From: Pontibacter sp. SGAir0037
GTDB taxonomy: Bacteria > Bacteroidota > Bacteroidia > Cytophagales > Hymenobacteraceae
Length of the DNA: 64,000 nt
Assembly (NCBI RefSeq): GCF_005491705.1
Contig: NZ_CP028092.1
Span: 2,914,001-2,978,000, forward strand
Direction of reading: 5' to 3'
Shown here: positions 27,468-36,041 of the stretch, piece after piece
Position numbering within the stretch: position 1 is the stretch's first letter
Layout: every line of letters begins with the position of its first letter
Program-made: the position numbers and the translations under genes
Notes under the pieces: generated by a model
Told to the model about the DNA's origin: nothing
Database searches by the model: none
Seen by the model: the letters and a program-made list of their open reading frames with translations, nothing else

Positions 27468-27539
27468 AATATTGTTGATATCTTTTGCTGTTTATACCGA
27501 TTGTTCCTGCAGGTCTTAGCCATTCAGGTAACAGAGGGC

Positions 27540-27547
27540 CAAAGTTA
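27540..27547 (-). promoter_or_regulatory. Predicted -7 box upstream of nuoL
   Basis: TAACTTTG on the minus strand, a match to TAnnTTTG, 73 bases upstream of the TTG start. It would allow nuoL-nuoM-nuoN-purF to be transcribed separately from nuoH-K. No -33 TTTG at standard spacing. Confidence 0.5.
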
Positions 27548-27693
27548 AGTATATTGTGTTAATTTTATACTTATACTTTGAGTAGAATCAGCTAAAACTG
27601 CTACGGACTTAAGATGCAGAGAGCAGGTAGCAGGGCATTTCTGCCTGTTTTGTATCATCAGCCACAGTATATTTTATTAACAACCGAAGGGTT

Positions 27694-28149
27694 CTAAAGT
27701 GGTTCTCCGGAAGCTATCTTGCCTTTTTTATATTTCCGCTTCCAGCGATTGTTCGGGTAAAAGTGCATTGGTAAGGTATAGCGAACACTAACTTTTTTAC
27801 ATTGCTGTGTGGCCGGAGTAAAAGCCGGAAGCGCAGCAACCAAGCGCATTGCCTCCTGGTTCAGGTCTTCCCTAACTCCTGCTACCAATCTGACATCTGT
27901 TACTGTACCAGTGGTGTCTATCAGGTAGCTTACCACCACTTTACCACCTACTTTATCATGAAGCGCGGCTGCAGGGTATTGCATGTTTTCTTCTATAAAC
28001 TTAAACAGGGCCTGCTCGCCTCCCGGAAACACAGGCAATGCCTCCTGGTAAACAGCCGTGTCGCAAGGCAACTGTTTCTGCTTTGCTTCCTGCGCATAGA
28101 GCCTGAGATGCAACAGGTTCAGGACAATTAAAATTATAGAAAGCCTCAC
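27694..28149 (-). CDS. TonB C-terminal-domain protein (exported)
   Basis: 151 residues from a GTG start at 28149. The signal peptide (R-LSIILIVLNLLHLRLYAQ) is followed by a TonB_C-type domain (EALPVFPGGEQALFKFIEENMQYP...GGKVVVSYLIDTTGTVTDVRLVAG). It lacks the long Pro-rich linker and the inner-membrane anchor of a true TonB, so it is a soluble periplasmic or secreted TonB-C protein as often seen in Bacteroidota. The start lies 7 bases after the nuoK stop, so it is co-transcribed with complex I genes; the reason is unknown. Confidence 0.85.
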   Translation of the reverse strand: MRLSIILIVLNLLHLRLYAQEAKQKQLPCDTAVYQEALPVFPGGEQALFKFIEENMQYPAAALHDKVGGKVVVSYLIDTTGTVTDVRLVAGVREDLNQEAMRLVAALPAFTPATQQCKKVSVRYTLPMHFYPNNRWKRKYKKGKIASGEPL

Positions 28150-28156
28150 TGCCTGC

Positions 28157-28477
28157 TTATTCTATCTCTTTGGGACCTGTTAGCTGGTTAAGATTTGCAG
28201 TTTTGAAATGCTGGTACACCCGCAACACAATAGCCAATGCTACAGCAGCTTCGGCAGCGGCTATAACCATGACGAATAATGAAAAGACCTGCCCCTGAAA
28301 AAGAGAAGGATCGTGCCGGCTGAAAGCAACCAGGTTCAGGTTTGCCGCATTAAATATCAGCTCAATGCCCATCAGCACCACTACCGCATGCCGTTTTGTG
28401 ATAACCGCCAAAAGTCCTATGCTGAAGAGTACAGCACCCAGAAAAAGGATATGTGCCAGAGGAATCTGTTCCATCAT
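28157..28477 (-). CDS. nuoK: NADH-quinone oxidoreductase subunit K
   Basis: 106 residues and three membrane helices. It has the conserved Glu in MGIELIFNAANLNLVAF and a second Glu in AAEAAVALAIVL, both needed for proton translocation. The ATG overlaps the nuoJ stop by 4 bases (ATGA), so translation is coupled. It sits between nuoJ and the TonB-C gene. Confidence 0.96.
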   Translation of the reverse strand: MMEQIPLAHILFLGAVLFSIGLLAVITKRHAVVVLMGIELIFNAANLNLVAFSRHDPSLFQGQVFSLFVMVIAAAEAAVALAIVLRVYQHFKTANLNQLTGPKEIE

Positions 28478-28989
28478 TTTGTTTTTTGGTTATCTGTAGC
28501 AATAAGTGCGGCTCCAATTAATGCCATCAGTAGTAAAAGCGAAGCCACTTCGAAAGGCACTACAAAATCAGTCATAAGCTTAATGCCAATGACCTGTACC
28601 GTGCTTTTCTGCTCTCCCAGCACATCGGCACCTGCAGTCTGCAACCAGGGCAGCAATGCAAAATCAGCTTTATGAATGGCGTAAGCCAGCCCTGCCAGTA
28701 CCAGCACCGATACCAGAATTCCCCACACCCTATTCACCGATTGCGACAGCAACGACTTATCGCCTACCCTGCTGCTCAGCATTATACCAAACAGAATTAA
28801 CACCAGCACCCCACCCACATAGACCATCAGTTGTGTTACCGCAACAAAGTCAGCATAAAGCAGCACATAAACTCCCGTCAGACTCAGTAGGGTAACCAGT
28901 AACGAAAAGCCTGCATACAACAGGTTTCGCGTTAGTACAACATAAGCTCCCGAAAGTACTGCCAGTGCGGCGAAGATGTAGAAAAGCAT
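28474..28989 (-). CDS. nuoJ: NADH-quinone oxidoreductase subunit J
   Basis: 171 residues and five membrane helices. It shows the NuoJ pattern, with YAGFSLLVTLLSLTGVYVLLYADFVAVTQLMVYVGGVLVLILFGIML split by loops. It belongs to the membrane arm of complex I. The stop overlaps the nuoK start. nuoI lies ~60 bases upstream. Confidence 0.95.
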   Translation of the reverse strand: MLFYIFAALAVLSGAYVVLTRNLLYAGFSLLVTLLSLTGVYVLLYADFVAVTQLMVYVGGVLVLILFGIMLSSRVGDKSLLSQSVNRVWGILVSVLVLAGLAYAIHKADFALLPWLQTAGADVLGEQKSTVQVIGIKLMTDFVVPFEVASLLLLMALIGAALIATDNQKTK

Positions 28990-29049
28990 GTTCTAAAACT
29001 ACTCTTTATAGATGAGGTTAATTAATGTTTCGCTGTTCAATATGCTTGC

Positions 29050-29649
29050 TTACTTGTTTCTGGCTGCCAGAGCCGCTGCTTTAGCAGCGGCAATTTCCTC
29101 CTGCTGTTTTTCGTAAAGCAATTGCTTTTCCTTTGCCTGTTCCGGGGTGAGATCTGTAAAATGGTAAATCATGTTTTTGATATCCACTTCACTGAAATCA
29201 TACACCGGAGTCATGGTAAGACAATCGGTTGGGCATACTGTTGTGCAGAGGCCACAATAGCAGCACTTAGCCATATCAATGTCGAAGGTAGCGGCATAGA
29301 GGCGCTTTTTGGTACCATCAGAGGTAACACCTATATCTTCAGTAGCCTTAATAGAATCGATAGTAATGCAATTTACCGGGCATATTTTCGCACAGAGATC
29401 ACAAACAATACAGTCGTCTATCTCGTTGTGCAGGCGGTAACGACCTTTATCAGGCACGGGTAAGGCTTCGTAAGGGTATTTTAGCGTCACGAGCCCGTCC
29501 GGTTGCTTAAAATAATTTTCATCCGACACATACTCCTGCGTACGGCGGGTTCTGAAATTAAGAAAGTGATGCAAGGTAAGCTTCGCCCCATTTAATATAG
29601 AGCTGATCACATCCCAAAAACCACTTTTATATTTAACAGCTTCTTTCAT
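29050..29649 (-). CDS. nuoI: NADH-quinone oxidoreductase subunit I (4Fe-4S)
   Basis: 199 residues with two ferredoxin-type cysteine clusters: CIVCDLCAKICPVNC (~residues 84-98) and CCYCGLCTTVCPTDC (~residues 129-143), binding clusters N6a and N6b. Unlike E. coli NuoI (180), it has a charged Ala/Lys-rich C-terminal tail. It carries electrons through the peripheral-to-membrane junction. Upstream lies the NUDIX gene, an unusual neighbour. Confidence 0.95.
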   Translation of the reverse strand: MKEAVKYKSGFWDVISSILNGAKLTLHHFLNFRTRRTQEYVSDENYFKQPDGLVTLKYPYEALPVPDKGRYRLHNEIDDCIVCDLCAKICPVNCITIDSIKATEDIGVTSDGTKKRLYAATFDIDMAKCCYCGLCTTVCPTDCLTMTPVYDFSEVDIKNMIYHFTDLTPEQAKEKQLLYEKQQEEIAAAKAAALAARNK

Positions 29650-29721
29650 CCTTATAAGATTAGAAGGTTAAAACGTTTACATGTTTATACCTAAATTAAA
29701 CAAACACAGCTGCAGCCATCC

Positions 29722-30366
29722 TTATTGAAAGGCTTCGTCATTCAGCTCAGCAATAACACTCAGCAACTCACTCAGCATCATAGCAGTAGCACCCCATACA
29801 GTATGGCCGTTTACATCAAAGTAAGGGGCAGAAATTTCCATGTTGCCCGATACTATAATATTGGTGATGCCCCTGATGCTTTTATCGAGCAGCGTGGAGA
29901 GAGATACTTCTATTAGTTGGTCTACTTCCTTGGGGTCAGCCGAAAAAACCGGTTTTTGGTTAATGTAACCTACTACCGGATGCACCATATGATTACTGGC
30001 AAATACAAAGAGATCGCTTAAGGTACCTATAACTGTAACCTCCGATGGATTAACACCTATTTCTTCGTAGGATTCTCTTAAAGCTGTTTCGTAAAAATCT
30101 TTATCAGATTTCTCCATTCTGCCTCCAGGCAATCCAATCTGGCCGCTATGTACACCCTCATAAACCGGCCTTAAGATGAGTGGTAGCTTAATTGCATCTT
30201 CATCCTGATAGAATAATATCAATACGGCACTCTCTTTGGTCTTACTGTCAGGCTTCGTTCTGAATCTAATATTACTTTTGGCTGTACTTGCCATTAAGTT
30301 ATGAGCAGCTTCACCGGGTAGTGGCTCACGCAATCTCTTTCCAAGTGCTTCAATAAACTTCTGCAT
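29722..30366 (-). CDS. NUDIX hydrolase, CoA-pyrophosphatase-like
   Basis: About 214 residues from ATG 30366. The Nudix box reads GGRMEKSDKDFYETALRESY followed by EEIGV, a full G-x5-E-x7-REUxEExGU match. Just ahead, VHSGQIGLPGG resembles the 'H-x-GQxxFPGG' motif of CoA pyrophosphatases (NudL/YeaB). It probably cleaves CoA or a related nucleotide diphosphate in the cytoplasm. It sits between nuoH and nuoI in the same orientation, so it was inserted in the complex I operon. Confidence 0.87.
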   Translation of the reverse strand: MQKFIEALGKRLREPLPGEAAHNLMASTAKSNIRFRTKPDSKTKESAVLILFYQDEDAIKLPLILRPVYEGVHSGQIGLPGGRMEKSDKDFYETALRESYEEIGVNPSEVTVIGTLSDLFVFASNHMVHPVVGYINQKPVFSADPKEVDQLIEVSLSTLLDKSIRGITNIIVSGNMEISAPYFDVNGHTVWGATAMMLSELLSVIAELNDEAFQ

Positions 30367-30385
30367 CAATTTATCAGATCATCTA

Positions 30386-30437
30386 TTCAGCTGTTCTGCT
30401 ACACCATATATACAACCTGTGCAGCAGAACAGCTGAA
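30386..30437. repeat. Perfect inverted repeat between nuoH and the NUDIX gene
   Basis: TTCAGCTGTTCTGCT (30386-30400) is exactly complementary to AGCAGAACAGCTGAA (30423-30437), leaving a 22-base AT-rich loop. There is no T-tail on the minus strand, so it is more likely an RNA processing or attenuation hairpin than a simple terminator. Confidence 0.7.
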
Positions 30438-30471
30438 ATTTCTTGAACAGCTTTATAACGTTCTCCCTCAG

Positions 30472-31575
30472 TTAAATCATTAACAATCGCCAGATGCCTG
30501 CGGTTAGCATAACACCAAGTGCGATGGGAGTTAATACTTTCCAGCACAGGTACATCAGCTGGTCTACTCGTAAACGTGGGTAGGTCCAGCGGGCCCAGAG
30601 CTGCACAAAGGCTAACACCAGTGTTTTGCAGATTAACCAGAACGCTCCCCACAGCATACCTGACAAACCTCCTATGGTACCTGTTGTCCAGTGAGCCAGG
30701 TGAACAGGCCCAATATTTGGCAAGGGTGTATTCCAGCTTCCTAAAAACAAAATAACAGCAACAAGGCACACCAGCACCATCATGGCATATTCTGCCAGAA
30801 AGAACGTGGCAAACCTAAACCCGGAGTATTCCACGTGGAATCCTGCTACCAGTTCCGATTCTGCCTCCGGTATATCGAAAGGTGCCCTATTACATTCTGC
30901 CAGCGAGGCTATAAAGTAAATGATAAAGGCAACCAGCAGCATGGGTGCCCTGAAAATGTTCCAGGTGGTCATGCCGCCAATATGGGTGGTATTTATTCCA
31001 AGTGCTTTTATCCCCAGAAACCAGTTTTCTTCATTTTCTAAGCCCGGGAACAGGTTCATGAGAACGCCCTGCTGGTAACTAATCTCCTGAAAATCCAGCG
31101 ACTGACACACCATTACTACCGATAACACTGCCAGCCCGGCCGGTATCTCATAAGAAACAATTTGTGCCACAGAACGCATTGCGCCCAACATGGCATACTT
31201 GTTATTGGAACCCCAGCCCGCCATCAGCAAGCCGATCACATCCAGGGAAACAATTGCCAGAAAATAAAAAACACCTATACCTATTCCGGATGCCACCAGC
31301 GAAGGCGAAAGCGGGATTACGGCAAATCCTGCAAACACTGCCGCAAAAATGAGTATGGGAGCCGCTGCAAACAACTTCTTATCAGCTGCTACCGGAATAA
31401 TGTCTTCTTTCTGCAAAAGCTTGAGTACATCCAGCAAAGGTTGCAGAGTACCATGTGGCCCAGCTTCTGTAGGACCAATACGATCTTGTATAAACGCTGC
31501 TACTTTACGCTCGGCATACACCACAACGATCACTACAATAAGCATGAGCACCAGCGTAAGTACAAAAGCGAGCAT
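30472..31575 (-). CDS. nuoH: NADH-quinone oxidoreductase subunit H
   Basis: 367 residues from ATG 31575 (MLAFVLTLVLM). Eight membrane helices; marks are ERKVAAFIQDRIGPTEAGPHGTLQPLLDVLKLLQKEDI and the conserved LAECNRAPFDIPEAESELVAG loop, both split here for length. NuoH lies at the quinone site of complex I. It is the first nuo gene in this block; nuoA-G are not in the ~17 kb to its right. A TAACTTTG box lies 24 bases upstream. Confidence 0.96.
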   Translation of the reverse strand: MLAFVLTLVLMLIVVIVVVYAERKVAAFIQDRIGPTEAGPHGTLQPLLDVLKLLQKEDIIPVAADKKLFAAAPILIFAAVFAGFAVIPLSPSLVASGIGIGVFYFLAIVSLDVIGLLMAGWGSNNKYAMLGAMRSVAQIVSYEIPAGLAVLSVVMVCQSLDFQEISYQQGVLMNLFPGLENEENWFLGIKALGINTTHIGGMTTWNIFRAPMLLVAFIIYFIASLAECNRAPFDIPEAESELVAGFHVEYSGFRFATFFLAEYAMMVLVCLVAVILFLGSWNTPLPNIGPVHLAHWTTGTIGGLSGMLWGAFWLICKTLVLAFVQLWARWTYPRLRVDQLMYLCWKVLTPIALGVMLTAGIWRLLMI

Positions 31576-31598
31576 AAGCAATTCTGTTTTTCAGCAGG

Positions 31599-31606
31599 CA
31601 AAGTTA
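31599..31606 (-). promoter_or_regulatory. Predicted -7 box of the nuoH operon
   Basis: TAACTTTG on the minus strand, 23 bases upstream of the nuoH ATG at 31575. It supports nuoH as the first gene of a transcript. Confidence 0.55.
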
Positions 31607-31615
31607 GGGTTTAAT

Positions 31616-31760
31616 TTTTTATTGTGCTGATGTATACTTTTGAAGATTTGGAAATTTAAAGAGGAAGGAATGTACTGTTTGAGGTGCTGATGGAAGCTGT
31701 GAGGATGTAGAGATGCATCCAGTAACTCTTTAGGAAGTTCGACGGAAATATAGATTCTAA
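31616..31760. other. Spacer between galM and nuoH with degenerate repeat words
   Basis: No gene is visible. The stretch contains 'gaagatttggaaatttaaagag' and 'gtgaggatgtagagatg' words that resemble the reversed words in the nuoL-nuoM spacer at 25200-25260. Confidence 0.4.
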
Positions 31761-31775
31761 TTTCTCTGTAAATAA

Positions 31776-31809
31776 AAATACCACACCCTCCTGACAGGAT
31801 GTGGTATTT
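31776..31809 (-). terminator. Terminator of the galM-like gene and the polysaccharide locus
   Basis: AAATACCACA (31776-31785) pairs with TGTGGTATTT (31800-31809), with inner TCCTG/CAGGA pairing. On the minus strand a TTTTTATTT tail follows. It marks the downstream end of the polysaccharide utilisation locus. Confidence 0.85.
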
Positions 31810-31828
31810 AAAACAGAAGCTTAACTTT

Positions 31829-33052
31829 TTATTGGCCCTGTGCCTGCTCTCCGCCTTCTCTTAACGAGAACTTGTAAACAGTAGTTGTTTCGTAAGTTTC
31901 TCCCGGCTTTAGTAAAGTAGAAGGGAAATCCTTTTGATTAGGTGTATCAGGGAAATGCTGCGTTTCTAACGCAAAACCATAGCGATGTGCATATTTTTTG
32001 TTGCCACGGCCGGTGATGGTGCCGTCCAGGAAGTTGCCGGAGTAAAACTGAATACCGGGTTCAGTAGTATGAACCTCCATAACACGTCCGGAAACAGGTT
32101 CATAAACTGTAGCAGCAAGCTTCATGTTATCGCTTCCGTCTGTTAGCACATAGTTGTGGTCGTAGCCGCCACCTTCTACCTGCTCCACACGCTCCCCTAT
32201 TGCATGTGGCGTTTTAAAATCCATCACAGTTCCTTCTACCTTTCTTAGTTCGCCTGTCGGGATAAGTGATTGGTCTACCACCGTATACCGGTCTGCATTT
32301 ATGGTGAGCACATGGTCGTGGATATTCTCAGCCTCACCGGCAGCCAGGTTAAAGTAGCTGTGGTTTGTCAGGTTTACATGCGTTGGCTTATCTGTAGTTG
32401 CCTGGTAATCGATCCTGATTTCGTTATCATTAGTAAGGGTATAGGTAACAGTAGAGGTAAGCGTGCCCGGATAACCTTCTTCTCCGTCCGGACTTACATA
32501 GGTCAGCTTTAAGGCATTCTGGCCCGACACCGGCTCTGCCTGCCACACTACCTTGTCAAACCCTTTTTTACCTCCGTGCAAGTGGTTCTCGCCGTTGTTG
32601 GTGGCAAGCGTATACTGCTGGCCATCTATAGCAAATTTACCTTTGGCAATTCTGTTGCCATAGCGGCCTACAATGGCCCCGAAATACGGACCGCTTTTCA
32701 GGTACTCATCGCTCTGATAACCTTCCATGCTATCAAAACCTAAAGCTACATCTCCCATTTCACCATTTTTATCGGGCGTAACAATAGAGGTAATGGTAGC
32801 GCCATAGTCGGTAATTTTCACGACCATACCATTGGCATTTGTTAAGGTGTAAAGGCTGGTTTCCTGCCCATCTTTTGTTTTACCAAAAGATTCTTTTTTA
32901 ATCTCCATGTTATTCTGTTGGTCTGATGTAGATGCTGTCTGGCTGTCTGCCTCGCCGGAACCCTGGCTGGAGCAACTAACCAAAGAGGTAGCCCCCATAC
33001 TGCCCGCTATGGCAAGCAGTAACAGCTTTTTGTTTATTTGTCTTTTTTTCAT
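31829..33052 (-). CDS. galM: Aldose 1-epimerase (mutarotase), lipoprotein
   Basis: 407 residues. The N-terminus carries a signal with lipobox (SLVSC) and a Ser/Gln-rich linker, then the galactose mutarotase fold: YGATITSIVTPDKNG, IVGRYGNRIAKGKF, NNGENHLHGGKKGFDK, THVNLTNHSYFNLAG (catalytic His) and GIQFYSGNFLDG, EYxH-type Glu in ALETQHFPD. It interconverts alpha- and beta-anomers of galactose, glucose or arabinose released by the neighbouring hydrolases, in the periplasm. It is the last gene of the locus. Confidence 0.93.
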   Translation of the reverse strand: MKKRQINKKLLLLAIAGSMGATSLVSCSSQGSGEADSQTASTSDQQNNMEIKKESFGKTKDGQETSLYTLTNANGMVVKITDYGATITSIVTPDKNGEMGDVALGFDSMEGYQSDEYLKSGPYFGAIVGRYGNRIAKGKFAIDGQQYTLATNNGENHLHGGKKGFDKVVWQAEPVSGQNALKLTYVSPDGEEGYPGTLTSTVTYTLTNDNEIRIDYQATTDKPTHVNLTNHSYFNLAAGEAENIHDHVLTINADRYTVVDQSLIPTGELRKVEGTVMDFKTPHAIGERVEQVEGGGYDHNYVLTDGSDNMKLAATVYEPVSGRVMEVHTTEPGIQFYSGNFLDGTITGRGNKKYAHRYGFALETQHFPDTPNQKDFPSTLLKPGETYETTTVYKFSLREGGEQAQGQ

Positions 33053-33129
33053 GCAGTATATTTCGTGTTAAATATATAGTCTAATATCTAAAACTTCAGA
33101 ATAGATACCTAATTTATAAGGTATTTTTA

Positions 33130-34731
33130 CTATTGCTGCTCTAATCTGAACCACTCGAAAGCAGCCGTTTCGCCGGCAGGCCCTTTGGCGGATACCCCAA
33201 CCCGAACACCTCTGTCCCATGGTGGCAGATAGGATGCATCCACTGCATTTCCATCGTTCAACTGGTTCCAGTTGTTTCCGTCGGCGCTCCAGGCAAACTG
33301 CATCTGATCTCCGTTTCGGGCCTGTAGCCTTAGCTGAACCGAACCTTGTTTGGGAGCAGCGGCCTTTGCCAATGTAGTGGTATTATTTCCCCTGGCTGAC
33401 CAAAGCACTATTTCTGCACCGCTTACAGATACTCCCACGGCGTTTTCTCTGTCTCCTATTGCCACCAAACCTGCAGCCGTATTTTTACCTAGAGTCCCTA
33501 CCTCTACCGCTGTTGTGGCTGTATAATCTGCTTTAGCGGTTCGCTGGCCCAACAGGTTTCCGATTCTGTCGGGGCTGGCAGGCAGTACTAGCTTGCCATT
33601 GTTACTGCTGTAACTAACTTTCTGCTCTACCGGCCATTGCCAGGTTTTTGCTAGTTCTCCGGCCTCAAACTCTTCCCGGATGTTCAGGTTTGTCTTTTCT
33701 TCGGAGGATGCACCTGTTTGAACTTCTGCTGTTACGCTAGGTGAATTGTTCTTAAATTTCGGCCAGCCGTCTTCACCCCAGGTCACTTCATCCAGTATCC
33801 CCTGGCGGCCCGGATAAACGGTACTTTTAGCGTTATAGGCATGGTAGAGAAAGTAATCTTTGCCGTTCTGGTCTGTAACCACGGTACCATGTCCCGGGCA
33901 TTTCCAGTCGTCATTCTTTTCCATAATAGGGTTTTGAGGATGTTTCTCCCACGGCCCCCGCAGGCTTCTGGCCCTTGCCACGCCTACACCGTAAGTACAC
34001 TCACGCCCACAGCACTTGTCTCCGGCATAGAAAGTATAGAAGTAATCGCCTCGCTTCACAATAGCCGGTCCTTCCACCAATCCTCCTTCCCAGGTCCCCG
34101 GATCGTTGCGGAACATTTCAAACATCTCGCCTGTCAGGGCTGTACGCTCTTCGTTCATGCGCTGTGCCCAGAGAGGCGTTGGCAAACCACGGCTGTTCCC
34201 GTCTTCTTTCCAGACCAGGTACAGCTCCCCGTTCTCATCCCGCATTTCAAATCCGTCGATAGAACCTACCTCCTGGCACACCAGTGGCCCATGATCGGTA
34301 AAAGGTCCTGTAGGGCTGGATGCGCTGGCTACTCCCACACAAAGATTGCCGCCTTTCTTTTTTGCTGTATAGTAGATATAATATTTACCATTCTCATACG
34401 CTATCTCCGGAGCCCAGAAATGGGCTTCGGCCCAATCAGGTAGCTTGTCAGGAAATACATGCCCTACTGTTTCCCAGTCTACCAGGTTTTTGGAGTGCAG
34501 CAGCGGGAACAAGGGCGCCCATTCCGAGGAAGTAGCGGTAGCCCAGTAGTCGTCTCCCACCCGAACCACAGACGGATCGGCATAATCGCCGGGCAACACA
34601 GGGTTAGTATAGCTGACGCTTTGCCCGGTACTGCTCTCGCCCGAAGCTTCGTCCTGATTTTTAGAACTGTTACTGCTGCAGGAGAAGCCCAGTGCGGCCA
34701 CCAGGAGAAAAAGTAGCATTTGAATTTTCAT
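33130..34731 (-). CDS. GH43-family glycoside hydrolase with C-terminal beta-sandwich, lipoprotein
   Basis: 533 residues from ATG 34731, where MKIQMLLFLLVAALGFSC gives a lipobox signal. The five-bladed GH43 propeller covers ~45-340: base Asp in YADPSVVRVGD, middle Asp in GSIDGFEM, acid Glu in VEGPAIVKR, and HGTVVTD. A ~190-residue C-terminal beta-sandwich (like xylosidase C2 domains) follows: REEFEAGELAKTWQWP...FAWSADGNNWNQL. Cysteines cluster in DKCCGREC and KCPGHG, which may bind metal or form disulphides. Likely an arabinofuranosidase or xylosidase on the cell surface or in the periplasm. Confidence 0.9.
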   Translation of the reverse strand: MKIQMLLFLLVAALGFSCSSNSSKNQDEASGESSTGQSVSYTNPVLPGDYADPSVVRVGDDYWATATSSEWAPLFPLLHSKNLVDWETVGHVFPDKLPDWAEAHFWAPEIAYENGKYYIYYTAKKKGGNLCVGVASASSPTGPFTDHGPLVCQEVGSIDGFEMRDENGELYLVWKEDGNSRGLPTPLWAQRMNEERTALTGEMFEMFRNDPGTWEGGLVEGPAIVKRGDYFYTFYAGDKCCGRECTYGVGVARARSLRGPWEKHPQNPIMEKNDDWKCPGHGTVVTDQNGKDYFLYHAYNAKSTVYPGRQGILDEVTWGEDGWPKFKNNSPSVTAEVQTGASSEEKTNLNIREEFEAGELAKTWQWPVEQKVSYSSNNGKLVLPASPDRIGNLLGQRTAKADYTATTAVEVGTLGKNTAAGLVAIGDRENAVGVSVSGAEIVLWSARGNNTTTLAKAAAPKQGSVQLRLQARNGDQMQFAWSADGNNWNQLNDGNAVDASYLPPWDRGVRVGVSAKGPAGETAAFEWFRLEQQ

Positions 34732-34813
34732 AGAATTCTGACGTATTGTTAAAAGATATAAGCTCATTTTTAAATAGTGAATAAAAGACGTTCCACAGCC
34801 AGTTGAACACCTC

Positions 34814-35899
34814 TTATAAATCTTCCTCGCCGGAAGGTACTTTTACAGGTACACCAGTTGGTACCGGCACACCGAAATCAGGAGAGCCGTCTGCCTTCCA
34901 GGTATAGGGCTGCAACCTGATATCACGCTCCCAGCCTGGCTTTGTGCTTTTCTTGGCATGATAAATTATCCAGTCTTCGGTGCCATCCGGTGATTTGGCG
35001 AAACTACAGTGCCCGACTCCGAAAACCTGATCCGTGCCCTGAAACACCGGGCCGGACTTAATCCAGTTTTTTGCCTGCATCGGATCCTGCAGGGTATCTG
35101 TTAAAGCCAACTGCCCCAGCCGATACTCCTTCAGCCACGACTCACGGGTGGAGTAGACAATAAAAACCCTGTCCTTATGCTTCAGCACCTGCGGCCCCTC
35201 GTTCAGATCCAGTTCACCGCCTGTTTCCCAGAGTTCTACCGGTGAAGATATCTTCACCCTATTGCTGCTGATGGTCCAGGGGTTCTGCATCCGGGCAATG
35301 TACAGGTGCTGCTTCGTTTTATCAGTAGGCGCGTTTTCTTCCCAGCCCGACCAGATGGCATATAACCGGCCATTCAGCTCCAGTGGTGTCAGGTCTATCG
35401 CCCACTTGACGGTTGCCGTATCTTGTAAATTATCGCCTGTATACAGCATTCCTCTATCGGTGTAAGGGCCAAAAGGATCATCTGAAACAGACTCCAGCAC
35501 ACCGGATCGCTGAAAAATAAATGGTCCGCCGGGCTTTTTGGCGGCTGCATAGTAAATGTACCACTTCCCGCCAAAGAAATGCAGTTCCGGCGCCCACACA
35601 TTACTTCTGTTCCAGCCGGATTCAGGAGCTTTCCAAACCACTACCCGCTCTCCCGGCTCCGTAAGCTTTTTTGATTTAGAAACGTAAATGCCTCCTCTCC
35701 CTGAGCCACATGTATAGTAATACCCGTCTTTCCTGATTACCCACGGGTCGGCTCCATCTGCTATCGGGTTTGTAAAGGTTTTTTCTGTAGCTGCTTTGCT
35801 CTCCTCAGCTTGCTGCTGGCTGGTACCAACACAGGAAAAGGCACATGCACTAAGCAGTAACCCATAAAACAATGGCACGACTAAGCTTTTGGGGTTCAT
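34814..35899 (-). CDS. GH43-family hydrolase, exo-arabinofuranosidase-like, lipoprotein
   Basis: 361 residues from ATG 35899 (MNPKSLVVPLFYGLLLSACAFSC, lipobox). GH43 marks: base Asp in ADGADPWVIRKDGYYY, WAPELHFFGGKWYIYYAA, middle Asp in WAIDLTPLELNG and acid Glu in DLNEGPQVL, plus SPDGTEDWIIYHA. It is clearly a paralogue of 40324-41391. The layout resembles exo-alpha-1,5-L-arabinofuranosidases (GH43 subfamily 26); that subfamily is an inference. It releases arabinose from arabinan side chains or ends. Confidence 0.9.
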   Translation of the reverse strand: MNPKSLVVPLFYGLLLSACAFSCVGTSQQQAEESKAATEKTFTNPIADGADPWVIRKDGYYYTCGSGRGGIYVSKSKKLTEPGERVVVWKAPESGWNRSNVWAPELHFFGGKWYIYYAAAKKPGGPFIFQRSGVLESVSDDPFGPYTDRGMLYTGDNLQDTATVKWAIDLTPLELNGRLYAIWSGWEENAPTDKTKQHLYIARMQNPWTISSNRVKISSPVELWETGGELDLNEGPQVLKHKDRVFIVYSTRESWLKEYRLGQLALTDTLQDPMQAKNWIKSGPVFQGTDQVFGVGHCSFAKSPDGTEDWIIYHAKKSTKPGWERDIRLQPYTWKADGSPDFGVPVPTGVPVKVPSGEEDL

Positions 35900-36041
35900 A
35901 AATATGTTGTGCTTGAACACTTAATCTCTTTGAAGGAGTTATGAAATTTATTTTATACGGCCACAGTAGCTTCTGCACAGTGATTGCTAGCTGCCACAGG
36001 CTTTCATAACCTGGCTAACAATCACCGGCAGTTTTAATGAT

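Noticed and set aside
30383-30769. 128-codon minus-strand frame overlapping nuoH
   Set aside because: It overlaps the nuoH coding region in another frame and includes the inverted repeat; no protein-like features.
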